Source: Ascochyta rabiei
Lineage: Eukaryota; Ascomycota; Dothideomycetes; Pleosporales; Didymellaceae
DNA length: 64,000 nucleotides
NCBI RefSeq assembly: GCF_004011695.2
Contig: NC_082405.1
Location: 1,302,001-1,366,000, forward strand
Reading direction: 5' to 3'
Shown here one piece after another: positions 32,343-44,532 of the stretch (positions are counted from its first letter, which is position 1; each line of letters starts with the position of its first letter). Position numbers and translations under genes: made by a program. A model generated the notes under the pieces. That model ran no database searches, was not told the DNA's origin, and saw only the letters and a program-made list of their open reading frames with translations.

Positions 32343-34825
32343 ATGAGGGATGATGCTGCAGAGCTCTCTGGCAGCGCTTTGCTTACGACGACATCGGCCC
32401 CCAGCGCGCCTCACACGCCCTCGTCTGCAACAGTACCCGCGTTGAAGAGCCCCACAACGCGTGCATGGCTCAGCAGCGTGCGCCGCCCGCGGACTTCCCC
32501 CGGGCCTGGAGCATCAGCCCTGAAGAGGACGCTGCTCGCCGAAGACGATGACCGCAGAGACTCGGCCTTGGCGTCGTCCAATTGTACAGCGACAAGCAAC
32601 GAACTCTCCTCGCCCGCCAGCCTGCGCAGGACCCCCAGCTTACCTGCGATTGTCGTCCAGGACGAGCATGTAGTGGGGTCGCGCAGCCAATCGCCGCGCC
32701 ATTCTACCAGTGCAGGTGAATCGCCCTTCCACGGCATCGATCTGGTGATACCAACCGGCAACTTCGACGACTTCACATCACCGGCTCAAGTGTCCTTCTC
32801 GAAGCGGGGCAGCATGATGTTGGGCGGCAGGAAGGCGAACAGGCGGAGCCAGCAAACCAATCTGCTCCTGGAAGGTGCATCTGTGCCTACGCCCACACCC
32901 AGCACGCCGCCTCGAACAGAAAGGCAAGAGCCGTCAAACGAACAACAACACGCACTATCACCACCTGCTGCGATACCGAATGCGACCCACTTGTCGCCAA
33001 CGCCGCGCTCACCCTCACGTTTTTCCGCGCGTGGGCGAGCTGGCCACCGGGTGCTGTCCACAGACGAGATGATGCTGTCGCGGAAAGTGCGCTCCATGTA
33101 CAAACACGGGAATGAGAGCGACGTCAACTGGGAGACCGACACAAGCAGCTTACCAGACACTTCAGTCGACAACAGCATCGCTGCCGAGACCCCTGCGAAT
33201 GCATCCACCTTGACCGTAAATCGCAAACGAGACGACTCTAGTTCTTTAATGAGTGCGGCCAGAGACGACAACATCCCCAAAGAACCGACCGAGAGAGCTG
33301 GCGGACTTGAGGACTGGGCTGATCTGGAGGGCGCTGAAGTTGACAGATATGGTTTCATCGTTGCAAAGAAGCCCGGCTCTCGTGAAGGCGCTAACGGAGA
33401 GGGGGTGGATGGACCTGACGAGCCAAGAATCCAACGAGTCTCGACGGCTCTACAACTCGTGTCAGAGGAGCCACGGCGAAGGGGCATCGGACGCAGCATC
33501 TCTCGAGCTCCATCTTCGAGGTCGGCCAATCCCCGAGGTTCCCCACCCAAGCGGCGTGTCTCGCAGAAGTCGACGAAGCCAACCAGATCCATCTTTTCCA
33601 ACCAGACCTCAGGCACACAAACGTCACATCACCCACTGCGCCACGCAACGAACAGATTACCTCATAACAGAGAACGCCGAATTTTGGAAGAGGCCAGTGA
33701 CATGCTCAAATTGCCGCCAGGGCTTGCACAGGTCGCCGAGCAGCGAGAAGGCGGTAGAATGGCCCGATCGATGAAGGCGAAGGAGATACAGAGAGATGAG
33801 AAATGGCGGAGAATGGCCAAGGTAGTCAAGACCGGTGGTGCAACACAAGGCGGCGGCATGCTCTTTGAGTTTGATACGAAAGACCCAAAGCTTGTCACTC
33901 GCACATGGAAAGGTATCCCAGACCGTTGGAGAGCAACGGCTTGGTATTCTTTTCTCGCAGAAAGCGCCAAGAAGAAGCCAGACAGTCCGTCAGAGGAGGA
34001 CTTGATCGGGTCGTTCTATGAGCTCCAGACAGAGAGCTCAGCAGAGGACGTGCAGATTGATGTGGATGTGCCTCGAACCATCAACAGACACATTATGTTT
34101 CGAAGGCGGTACCGCGGAGGGTGAGTGACGGCTCGTGAAGCGAGTACGAGTGAAGCTAACATGCAGCAGTCAACGGTTGCTCTTCCGCGTGCTGCACGCC
34201 ATGTCTCTATATTTGCCGGAAACAGGCTACGTGCAGGGCATGGCGCCTCTTGCCGCGACATTACTCTGTTACTATGAAGAAGACAGGGCGTTCGTGATGC
34301 TGGTTCGTTTGTGGATGCTTCGAGGCCTCGAGAGACTCTACGAGTCTGGTTTCTCCGGCTTGATGGATGCCTTGGACGACTTCGAAAAGAACTGGCTACG
34401 TGGCGGAGATGTCGCCAAAAAGCTGGTGAGCAAAGTTTCGCCCGTGCTCTTGTCGAACGCTAGCTGATTAGTCTACACAGGATGAAATGGGCATCACCTC
34501 GACCGCCTGGGGTACTCGATGGTACCTAACCTTGTTCAACTATTCTCTGCCGTTCCAGGCCCAGCTGCGTGTCTGGGACGTCTTCATGCTCTTAGGCGAC
34601 GCTTCCTACTCCAACTCGTCGACATCGAAGTTCAGCGGTGACTTGGATGTGTTGCATGCGACTTCTGCAGCGCTGATCAATGCAACGAGGGAGATCCTGC
34701 TGGATTCAGACTTTGAGAATGCCATGAAGGTGTTGACTTCCTGGATACCAATCAAAGACGAGGATCTTCTCATGCGCGTGGCAAGGACTGAGTACAAACT
34801 GCGAAAGAAACGAGCGAGTGCTTGA
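32343..34825 (+). CDS. TBC-domain Rab GTPase-activating protein
   Basis: Three exons, 32343..34120, 34167..34425 and 34481..34825; introns 46 and 55 nt; 793 residues. The N-terminal 480 residues are Ser/Pro-rich and disordered, with a conserved-looking GGLEDWADLEGAEVDRYGFI segment. The TBC domain runs from about residue 525 to 780. Motif A is KGIPDRWRATAWYSFL. The catalytic arginine finger is in DVDVPRTINRH, and the glutamine finger is in ETGYVQGMAPLAATLL. Both fingers are present, so GTP-hydrolysis stimulation on a Rab protein is expected. The domain ends with QLRVWDVFMLLGDASY and a basic helix. Resembles the Gyp family controlling membrane traffic; the Rab partner is unknown. Confidence 0.9.
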
Positions 34826-37800
34826 AGAAGGATGGCGCTCCGATGCTTTGGACTCGACCGAATCGATGGAAGCGGGATCGGTAATTCAGTGGGGTCTCAG
34901 CCCACCGCCCCCGCACATCCTTACTTGTTCGAGCCACAGGTAACGGGCGAACGTCGATCTTGTGAGATCAGTGGCTTGACAGCGTCGCGTGCGACCAACG
35001 TGGCCGTCACGTTTTCATGCTTGGATCCGCACAACGTTACTTTTCGGGCCATTGTCCAACACCTCACGACACCTCCATCTCTTATTCTGCGTTAGCAGCG
35101 CAACATGATCCCTGCGGCTGTCAAACTTTTCTTACACTTGCACAGGCGTGCATCCCGGGTTGCAGTCTTCCGGCTGCTTGTGCACGGCATCTCCTATTTT
35201 CAGGCGCACACTGGGTGGATCAGGTCTCACGGCAGCTTCACAAGATACCTTTGCTTTTCCGACGCATTCTATACACTTACAGCACAGTCATGGTGGATGA
35301 ACACGGCATATAGAGTGCCAACTGTAGTCATAATCGATAATCGCAATGAAACTATGAAATCTAGATGTACCTGGAGGCGCATTGCAGGCATGAGGTAGGC
35401 AACCTAGCTCGGTGTAGCACAAATTGCGAAGTGCAAAGCGCTTGCCATCTAGGCGTGATGCCGCACGGAAGGGCACGTGAGGCATCTAGTTCGTGGAAAT
35501 GGTCGGACTTGCAACGAAGGTAATGGCGGCGCTTTTGGCGTCGCTGTGATCGACAAGCCTGACGCACTTGCGGTTAGACGCCCGCCGGACGGAGGCGGCG
35601 GGTGCCCCAGCGATTTGGGCTCTTGGTCCGTCGGTGGACGTTTTTGGTGAACCGGTGGCCGAAAGCACGAGTAGATCGGTAACTGGATCGGCATCAGCAA
35701 GCAGCAGAAGAAGGAAGGAAGGAAGGAAGGAAGGAAGAAAGGAAGGAAGAAAGAAAGAAAAGAAGAAAAGACGCAAGGCGGACGCCACGTGCGATGACCA
35801 TGTTGCAGTCGCGTAGAAGCCGTAAGGATGAAAAGCCTTTTTACTCCCTGGGTGCGTGGTGTGTAGGGATGGAAATGGGCTTGGGAGGGTAGTGGTTGTC
35901 CATGGCTTTTTTTTTACGTGGCTTGGCTACATGAGATGATGGCTGAAAGTCTGTTTGGTGGCCATGTGGCTTCGGGAATGCAGGGCGAGGAGTCTTCAGA
36001 ATGCAATCTGGACTCGAGTATCACAGTCCAAGTCGTGCGTGACAAGTTGGTCTGGCTTGGTTTGGATGCATTCAAGTGGTAGATCGCAATACCTCGAGTG
36101 GGCACTTGGAACTGGTGGTGGTTCGACGATGCAGATTGGAGGACCGGCAAGCTGAGAGTAGCCCTGGAGTCAAGTGTGTGTGCTAACTTGATGCTGTGTG
36201 TCAAGTCCATGAGAAGGTTTCGCGGCGCGTAGAAGCTCCCGTCGTAGCAGAGGACTGTCGGTGAATGTAGTTAGCACGTGCACAGGATGGTCAGGTGTCT
36301 GGACATCCTGGCTGCTGTCGCGGAGAGTAGACGTCAGTCTGGGTCATGATCTGGATTTGACTGCTTTGGCTTGGTTAGGCAAAAGTTACGAAAATGCTAG
36401 CGGGAACCAAGTTTTCGCGTGCGGCCAATCCGCCATGCAGTAGTGACGGAAGGTATCTAAGGCGATGAGGTATGTCACTCGACGCCTTCGACTTGCTGTG
36501 CAACGCGAGCATTTTTGATGGACTGCAGCCGGCTGCTTTCCTAAAAGAGCATTGGTGCCGAAACGGGTAATCGTAGATTTGGATGACGCTGCAGGTGGCA
36601 AACTCGCGTCTTCCTGCCTCACCACCATTTGCCTCTCCCAGCACAGCGCGCCTCGTCAGCATCACTCGCTGCGGGTCCAAATGCAGACGCCTTTGCGGTG
36701 AATGAAGTAACGCTCGGCTACTCCGACAGCAACATGAGCGAAGGTGGTGTGTCGACGTGGGTCGAACAACCGACCAGAGCAGGTGGACGCTGATCTGTGG
36801 TCTGACTTTTCAGGGTGAAGCGAATGATCAACAACGCGATGCCTCGATGAAGAAATGGGAGGGAGTACTTCTGCAAAGAATCTGCCAAGTGCTACGCAAC
36901 AGTGTGGAGTGGAAAGATGAGACGTGTTGCAAGATGAAGGCGGAGCCGCAGGCACATTCGCTGTGTGGGACTACCTAGTCCGGCATATGCTTCGTTTGCC
37001 CTGCATCGGTGCGCTAACCGCTGCTGGGAGAACTTCACGATACGAAGACGCCAGATCGTCAACGGTAGTCGAGCTTGCGTACTCTGTGCGAGTATACCTT
37101 ACATTTGCGGGCGGCAGCATTACCGTTGTAGGCGTACATGGGCACCGGCTCCTCTTTTCCATTGGCGTTGTCAGCAAAAGCAGACCATGCTCGACTTGAC
37201 GGACTGTTTCACTCCGACTCCCCAATCTTGCAACGTCCTCCATGACACTGACTGAAGCACAGCCGATCCGACATGCATGGCTGTATCCGCTTCGTACATG
37301 GCTACTGCAAGCCGCGTCGAATCTATCCTACAGCTTTCCTGCTAATCAAGCGGCAGTGAGGCACTCAGGCGGCCAACTCGGCTGGCTGCCTGAGGGCCTC
37401 ACTGTTGTTCTTTCAAAGCGGGACGCCTCTCAGCCACAGCGCTCTCATAAGTCTCGCCTGTGCTCGCTTGAGGTCGAGCTGTGTTGCGGTTGCAGTAACC
37501 ACATACATTCAGCCGCAGATCAGATACAAGACAGGGCGCTCTGGACGCCCTGGGCGCATTTCCCTCCAATCATGAATGCTCGTCGGAGCTCATTGCAGAT
37601 GTGGGACATCGACGTCCTCTTGAGGAACCACCACTTTTATGCGCTCACCGGATCAGAAGTCTGTCGAGACCAAGCATGGTCGTTGTTATTGCCCGTTTTC
37701 GCTGATTGGTTGCTGGTTTGGAGTACGGTGGCCGAAATCTCTTTGCAAGATCCTTCGTCTTCGTCCAGGCGCCTGAGGGTTTCAGGTCGGTCCGCCGCAA

Positions 37801-38475
37801 TGTCAGATTGGGCAAGGCTCAAGCGCAGACGGAAATTTACCGCTTAGTCAATCTCAGGTGCCAGGCGCTCGGTGATTGCGCATCGCGTCTCGCTGAACAG
37901 TCTGCAAGCCAGTGTAGGTACCTACCCAGCATGCTTGCAGCGGATACCACAAACCATCGGCCTTGGCGTACGCCTTCTGCGCAACGACCACCACGAGGGA
38001 GAGCGCGCAAAGCGAAGATGGTCAGCTGCTGTTGTTCGTCTTCCGCGAGATAGCTGGGCCGATGTAACACTTCGCTGGCCATGGATTCGGTTCGATGATC
38101 GGCGGTGGTGCTCTTATCGATTCGACATGCCACTTGCTACCTGTCCTGCCACGCTACGTCGTTCCGGAGAGACTTCTTCCCAAGTGGTCGATGACGGGCT
38201 TTCGGCGCCATTTCTTGCTTCGTTCTCCGTGCTTCTTACAAAGTCACGTCCAGCCGTTGGCCTGCGATGGCATGGGGACTGCCTGATCGGGCATTACACT
38301 AGAACGCAGAACAGGCCCCGCAAATGCGCGAGCCACAGCGCTATGGTGCATTTTCCACCAATTCCATAGTTTCGTGTTGATACACACAACGCGCAGATTT
38401 CATTCCCGTCCGACCGCATTCGGCCCTCACACGGCTGGCCACGCCCCTTCATTTCCCTTTAGGCAGCCTCATGCC
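34826..38475. other. Gene-poor region, 3.65 kb
   Basis: No recognisable gene on either strand. Frames up to 201 codons (37242-37847) have no domain. A GGAA/GAAA purine microsatellite lies at 35711-35769. Composition is close to that of other intergenic stretches rather than AT-rich, so strong RIP decay is not evident. Confidence 0.5.
35711..35769. repeat. Purine microsatellite (GGAA)n/(GAAA)n
   Basis: Tandem GGAA units passing into GAAA units over about 59 bp, all purines on the plus strand. Confidence 0.9.
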
Positions 38476-38703
38476 ATGTCAACATTCAACAGCGCCCGTG
38501 CCACCGAGCGACAATCTCCCCAAAAAGTCACGCTCGCTTCCTCCCGGACGTTTGGCCCTGCTAGGCGCGTGCGCACGGTTGAGAATTCCAGACCACAGCC
38601 GATCAGTCCCGCTCCTCAATCTCTGATGAGCCTTGTCTCCAGCCACGATATCCGACTCGACTCCCCGGCACCTGCATTCCGGATCGTAACACGGACCAAA
38701 CAG
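38476..38703 (+). other. Orphan exon-like frame ending at a GTAAGC donor
   Basis: From the ATG at 38476 a 76-codon frame (MSTFNSARATERQSPQKVTL ... RIVTRTKQ) ends precisely at CAG|GTAAGCC, a near-consensus 5' splice site, in phase 0. No convincing partner exon was found within the next kilobase. It may be the first exon of an unrecognised gene, possibly linked to the gene at 39796, or chance. Confidence 0.3.
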
Positions 38704-39795
38704 GTAAGCCTAACCACAGGAAGCCTGCTCGTGAGTCGTGCGTAGCATCTGACGCATTTTGACCGACTACGACGGATCGAAGCACATCTTGTTGCGTGAG
38801 TTTGGACCTGTGCGCCAGACGCCATACCTGGTGTCTGGGTAGCGCTCGTACTTGTATCGATTTGCAAATACCTGAGAAGCTTGGCCAGCCTCCACATGTC
38901 TGCGTCCTGAGACTCTCGATGCCCGCTCTCTATCTATCTACATCAAGTGCACGATTTGAGTGATGTGACAGAGTACGGACCGTTACGACGCATCCACCCG
39001 GGCTCAGGCCCTGGGCATCATCAAACTACGCCCGTAGCTGCAAGCTGTCTTCGCTTGGCTCACATGGCGGTTGAGCAGCCTGCGGCGAATCTTAGCGCCA
39101 TATAGTACGAACCAAAACCAGAGTTTGCAGGAGCCGGAAGCTATCTCCAGGCACGTCAGATGGCGGGAACACAAGTACACAAGACCGTGGACGTTGCTCA
39201 TCTCTGACTTGCTGTCAGCAGCTTAGCTGCTCATGCATATCCTTGCAACCATTCTTCCACTACCGCCCGCTTAACGCCACACGTCGGCTGTCTTTGACCT
39301 GCGGCGTGCCGTTTCGTCTTGCTGCTGTCAAGCACTGTGATCACTATCCTCGCTGGTTGGCCCAACTCTAGCCGGCCTTGTTCCTTTCTCGTACATTCGT
39401 TCCTACGCTTCCCCACCGCTGCGCATTCGATTTTGCCTTCTTGATCAACCTTACCGACCTGGACCTGATCGCCACGCCAGTCCACGCGAGCTCTACTAGG
39501 CCGCGATCGTCGTTGCAGTAGCCCTCCCTGTCACCCTTCCACTGCTCTTCGTCGCCCTACTTGGGCACGAATCACAATCGAGTTTTCTGCCTGTACGCGT
39601 TAAGCCTAGACCTTAGGGCAACGGTCGCTGAGCTGTGGGCCATCAGGGGACGTTGCTCCCGTGAACACGCTTCTTGAATAAGTATGTACGTTGTGCCATC
39701 TCTTTCGGGAACTTCGAAATTTGACGCCTCCCAACCGCTCATTTCGATGTCGAGCGGTTCTCAAAGCCTTTTCCGTCCAGGCTCCACTCTTCATC
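38704..39795. other. Intergenic / possible long 5' leader, 1.1 kb
   Basis: Precedes the disordered-protein gene. No domain, RNA gene or repeat seen. Could be its promoter plus 5' leader. Confidence 0.4.
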
Positions 39796-41343
39796 ATGCT
39801 CACACTCTCTAAGCCACCAAAGTGGGATTTCGACGTCAAAACCCATGACTATCCCCCACCATTCTCAGCCTCCTCCACCACCATTCGACATTCACCAAAG
39901 CTCAACGGCGGGCCATCACCTTCCCACCTGGCTGGACCCAATTACGCCATGAGCACATCTCATCGCGGATTGCCTCCGCCATCGGCAATGACCTTGCCAG
40001 ATCCTGGACGTGGCCCTCCTCCAATACAGTCTTCTATGGGATCTTCTTCTCTAGGGGCATTGCCTTCGGCACCAACTCAATGGCAGGGTTCTGAAGATGG
40101 CATGAAGAACTGGCTGGCGGCAAAGGCTGAAGAGGAGAAGAGGAGGCAAGAGGAGGAAAAGACCCGTCAGGAGAATTTAAAGTTGGAGCAGCGAAAGATC
40201 GAACACTCAATGCTTCGGGAGTCTATGCAGGGCGGTATCCCGCCGCACCTTGTCCCTATCATTTTCGCTGGCATTGGAGGCGGAAACCTTGCCAACATCA
40301 GCGCCGAATGGATCCAGCAATATACTGCGCAAGTGCAAGTTGCGCACCAGCAGGCTCAGGCTCAAGCCCAATCACAAGCACAGCTCTCTCCCGAACTTCG
40401 ACGAGACACAAGGTTACTGGGTCAACAAGCGCAGACAGTGTATGCTGGACAACCTCCCGTGTCACAAACGATCCTTCCACCAACCGCAGTGCTGCCAGGT
40501 CAGCCTCTCCCAACACAGTCACAGCATACTTCAGCAGCGTATGCTGGCGAAAGGACAGCACCAGCTCCCGGCCAGGCCGGCCCTCCTACGTCCGGTTCTC
40601 GTCCTCTTCACCAGTCGCAGCTGCCGAAGCTTACCACAAACGAGATGCACATTCAGCAGCCACCATCAGCACAATCTAGCGTGCAGCATTTGCAAAACCA
40701 GGGCGGACAAGAACAATCGTCGCCGTCGATCTACTTCCATCACTGGGTGCCTCCAGCATCGCAACAAGAAAAGAGCTCAAGCGGACATCCGCCGGCGACG
40801 CCCTCAGGTAAATGCAAATCTTCGCCCTCTACCTCATACCAATCTCGTCAACGTGCGACGTCTCATGCGTCTGACCGTGAGTACATCAGCTCCCCAAACA
40901 AAAAGCGGAAGGCCCAAGGCCCTCACGCAGCGCCACCGCCCCCTACATCGGCACCCCAATCCTATACATCGCCATCCTTCTCGCATGTATCGACGTCATC
41001 GACGTCAACGCCCGGACGACGAGGACACGCACGAGCCCGTTCCGATGCATCTACACGAGGTGCAGAGGCTTCTATGAGTCGTCGTAGTACGGTGTCCGGG
41101 TTGGCGCATGAGACACGGCAAAGTGACATGCGAGATGCTCCAAGAGCATCAGAAGGAAGGCAACCGCACAATCCGGATGCGCCCTATGGCACTCCACCAC
41201 AGCGCAGTGAATCACGAGGCTACGTCCAGCAATCGCCAGGACCACGTGCCGGATTAGGCCAGCCTGAAACCCCCAAATTCGGGTCGCATCAGCAATGGAG
41301 TCGTGGACATGACACATCCCCCAAACGGGAAGCCGATCATTAG
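39796..41343 (+). CDS. Low-complexity, coiled-coil protein, putative nuclear regulator
   Basis: Single frame, 515 residues from the ATG at 39796 (MLTLSKPPKWDFDVKTHDYP). The frame is open from 39691 as well, but the earlier part is not protein-like. Residues 95-150 contain a strongly charged coiled coil (MKNWLAAKAEEEKRRQEEEK, RQENLKLEQRKIEHSMLRES). A conserved-looking hydrophobic segment follows (PPHLVPIIFAGIGGGNLANI). After that come Gln-rich stretches, the block SPSIYFHHWVPPAS, a basic SSPNKKRKA nuclear-localisation-like motif and a Ser/Arg tail. This looks like a Pezizomycotina-specific protein family seen in many genomes without experimental function, an impression from memory that cannot be confirmed here. 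Confidence 0.72.
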   Translation: MLTLSKPPKWDFDVKTHDYPPPFSASSTTIRHSPKLNGGPSPSHLAGPNYAMSTSHRGLPPPSAMTLPDPGRGPPPIQSSMGSSSLGALPSAPTQWQGSEDGMKNWLAAKAEEEKRRQEEEKTRQENLKLEQRKIEHSMLRESMQGGIPPHLVPIIFAGIGGGNLANISAEWIQQYTAQVQVAHQQAQAQAQSQAQLSPELRRDTRLLGQQAQTVYAGQPPVSQTILPPTAVLPGQPLPTQSQHTSAAYAGERTAPAPGQAGPPTSGSRPLHQSQLPKLTTNEMHIQQPPSAQSSVQHLQNQGGQEQSSPSIYFHHWVPPASQQEKSSSGHPPATPSGKCKSSPSTSYQSRQRATSHASDREYISSPNKKRKAQGPHAAPPPPTSAPQSYTSPSFSHVSTSSTSTPGRRGHARARSDASTRGAEASMSRRSTVSGLAHETRQSDMRDAPRASEGRQPHNPDAPYGTPPQRSESRGYVQQSPGPRAGLGQPETPKFGSHQQWSRGHDTSPKREADH

Positions 41344-43598
41344 GCCAAAGATTAGGTCCCAGCCTCGTACTTGCAAACCCGCTTTCTCGAGCAAGGAGTG
41401 AATCAGGAGCACACGAGTTGCGGTAGGAACGGCAATTCTCGCACGTCATCTGGAAGGAGAGACGCCACGTTCCCTCTCCTGTTTGCAGTCTCGAACTTGC
41501 AAGCATGTCAAGCGAAATGAGCTCCACAAACAGCTACAGTCCCCTCATCTTGAACTCGAGCGCACGGCTCGCACCCGAGCAAGGAATCACCTCTCATCTC
41601 TTGAGATTACAGCGCAATGTCGTTTACAGAACTGCGCACCCCTGCCAACGGGGGGAATCGAGCACACGGCTTATCGGTCTAATCGCCTTCCCGCCCTCAT
41701 CCGCGGGCCCTACCCGCTTCTAGCAGGGGTTCCGATCTGATGGCCGCATCTCTCGGGCGTTGTTACCCTCCCAATCTGCGTCTATTCTTCGGCACTGCTC
41801 TACTGCGACATCGTATGATTTTGACGAGGCGTGTCCGCAGATGGCAGAGTGGTTGGCATGCATGGATCTGGCGCCCTTCGCGTCCCCACCTCAGTCCGGC
41901 TGGCTCTGTCATTGCATGCACCAAGAAAGCGTACGTCAGCGGGTACGCAACTCGTTCTTTGCAACGGATCTCAGGAACGCGCTGCTTGTAGCAAAGACGA
42001 TGTTGGTTAGCATGCAGTTGCATGTCACTCTCAATCTTCACTTGGTCGTGTGGTCATATCCTGGTTTCTGCATACCATTCGGCCCTTCTGCCTACGGTGC
42101 TGTCCCCGCCGCCTCGGGCTGGAATGGTCATGTCACCATGCAGGCGGTTACCAGACCATCTGGCTGTTCCCGCGGTACCTGTTCTCGTACCCAATCTGGC
42201 ATTTCGTCCCTTCCATGATGGCATTAGACTTTCGGTTGCGCTTCGGCATGTTGTCATTCCTATCTCGGATCGTGCTTACGCGCCGCGTTTAGTGTTCATA
42301 TTCATAGCTCCCTCATGGCACCGGACGGTCTCCGACGGTCAGGCGTCTCGGCTGGCATGGTATCTGGCATACCAGCACTACTGTACATTTGTTACTGCAT
42401 CAAGGCTGGAGTGCAGGTCGTCGGCGCTTTCACATCACTCTTCATTGGCGGTGCTTCCATTCATGACGCCGGCTTTTCTTCGTTTCGTCTTCCTCACGGG
42501 TTCCTCTGTTGGCTGCAAAATGTTCACCGTATACCCTGGTTCCCCTACTTGATTGGTCTCGTTCTTGAAAGATGGGCTACACTGATTCGCGCGTGTCCTT
42601 TTGATCTTCCTATTTTCTTCCACACGCTGTTCTGTACATAGCTAGGGATGGCTTTTGGGTTAGGCGCGCGGTCACCTGGTTGACGGGACCGACGCATGGA
42701 GTCAGGCTTGCAGTGGGGGGCCGCCGTGGCCCCGCTACTTGTGTATATCACGGCTTTCGGACCAAATTCAGATATCAATACACAGAGCAAGCAGATAGCG
42801 GTTGGCTTGGTAGGGTATCGCTTGTTGAAGCGGCCTACCCACCGACTTGCCAGCGCATCCTGTCTTGCCTTGTGCACACACAAACACAATTCTTCGCCTT
42901 TGCGGGTTCGATAGGTACATCCAACCCTTGGACGTCGTGCTACGCGCGTTTCCAGTGTTGGTCCCGGCATCTTGGGTTCTGGCGCGTAGCGGCCCCTGCA
43001 CCAGGAAGTGATTGGGTTGGCATTGGGTGTGGCACTTCGTGCAGCGCGGTGGGACAAGTGATACTTTTCAACGTGCCGCAAGAAGGGTTCTCGTGCGAGT
43101 GAGGCTGTGGTGTGATGTGTGTATGATGTGAGACGGACCCAGCAGACCGAGTTGCGGTTGAGGTGGTAGTGCAAGGACAGTGCAGCGGGAAGAAGCAATC
43201 TACATCGAGTCACTCGGCAGCCGAGAATCCCAGCCGAGACTCGAGCGTGTGACGAGGACAAAGCCAGCCTGCCTCCCTCTCTCACTGCGATGTGCAGGCG
43301 TCCACATCCACAGAGGCATCGCCGCTTCGTGAGCCTGCGCCACGAGGCGGGGCAAATGTGGCTGGCGGTTGCCCCGCAGGCCGATCGGCAAGTGCGAGCT
43401 GTCAGACGCCGCATGGATGGCAAACACCATCGTCCCTGCCTGACCGAACTTCTCTCACCCACAAAGTCAAATCCGTCCGCACGAGCTGAGCCCCTCGACC
43501 GCAGCTCTACTTTGGGAGAGAGATCGTTGCCCCACTGCAGCTTCCCCCTCCGCTTCACGCCACACACGATACCCTGAGACAGACGGACAGCAGCCAGT
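41344..43598. other. Gene-poor region, 2.26 kb upstream of RUB1
   Basis: Contains overlapping long frames, including 354 codons on the minus strand (42545-43609) and 176 codons on the plus strand. None has a domain, splice support or balanced composition; they are Arg/Cys/Ser-rich. No tRNA gene. It probably contains the RUB1 promoter and the 3' region of the preceding gene. Confidence 0.5.
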
Positions 43599-44076
43599 AT
43601 GCAGATCAAGTAGCCGCTTCCCCCAGACAGCCCATCACAGCTTCCCTATGCCCGCGACGGACGCTGACACTGGCGCAGAGTACGAACTCTTACCGGCAAG
43701 GAGATCGAGCTCGACATCGAACCTGAGTACAAGGTACGCCGCCTTCCACCGCCTCGCGTCACCGACCATGTCACACGCACTGCGCACCCCACCGCTCGCG
43801 AACACACGAACCCAGAACCGCTCAGGAAAAGCCACGCTTGCTGACGGGAAGCAGGTTTCAAGGATAAAGGAGCGTGTTGAGGAGAAGGAAGGTATCCCGC
43901 CGGCACAGCAGCGTTTGATCTACGGTGGCAAGCAGATGTACATCTACACACAGTGCGCACAGAGGAGCAGGGAGGCTGACACGTCCATCAGGGCCGACGA
44001 CAAGACCGCGGCAGACTACCAGCTTGAGGGCGGCGCAACGCTTCACTTGGTCCTTGCCCTTCGTGGCGGCTGCTGA
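43599..44076 (+). CDS. RUB1: Ubiquitin-like modifier NEDD8/Rub1
   Basis: Four exons: 43599..43609, 43679..43733, 43855..43937 and 43992..44076. Introns are 69, 121 and 54 nt. Exon 1 holds only 11 coding nucleotides (MQI plus two bases of Lys). The spliced product has exactly 77 residues: [19 protein letters not shown], then [39 protein letters not shown] and [13 protein letters not shown]. Ala at position 72 of the mature numbering (LALRGG instead of LRLRGG) is the diagnostic NEDD8 residue that separates it from ubiquitin. A single C-terminal Cys after Gly-Gly must be removed by a UCH-type protease before activation. NEDD8 modifies cullins and activates cullin-RING ligases. It is essentially full length and intact. 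Confidence 0.97.
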
Positions 44077-44532
44077 ATCCCCTCTCGTCCTCGTACCCAT
44101 CGTTGGATGACCCGGTGCTGATGTGTCTTGAGCTGCTTGCGTGTCCAACGTTTCGACGACCCACCTATATTCGGACCGCCACTCGAGTCGGCTAGATGAA
44201 GTAAATCAGGTGGGCTGGTTGGGCAGTTCGAGGCACTTCTACAGCGACCTGCAGCTCGACCACGAATACGGAGACGGAGACGGAGACGGAGATGGAGACA
44301 GCGGTTACGACAGTGCGCAGCATCACAGAGTCTACGAACACTAGTGAACGGAATGTGATTGGCAAGATGCAAGTGTATTCGTGAATCATGGGTCTCATGT
44401 CTGATCCAACATGCCATGACCGCCAGCTGCACACTGATCATGCATCTAGCACAAACCCTCACGACGCAGAGCAATCCAAGGCGGAGGCCCGGCAGCTCTT
44501 GGCGCTGGTAACATACCCTACTCCAACGCATC
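44077..44532. other. Convergent intergenic region, 456 bp
   Basis: Between RUB1 and the Zn2Cys6 gene. A hexamer tract (GGAGAC)5 lies at about 44270-44300. No gene seen. Confidence 0.6.

Noticed and set aside
37242..37847. 201-codon plus-strand frame
   Set aside because: No recognisable domain and no conserved pattern; probably chance in a GC-balanced region.
41844..41860. tRNA A-box-like TGGCAGAGTGGTT
   Set aside because: No B box (GGTTCGANTCC) follows at the right distance and no cloverleaf can be drawn.
42545..43609. 354-codon minus-strand open frame
   Set aside because: Arg/Cys/Ser-rich, no domain, overlaps the RUB1 start in antisense and is accompanied by equally long frames on the other strand; a GC-content artefact.
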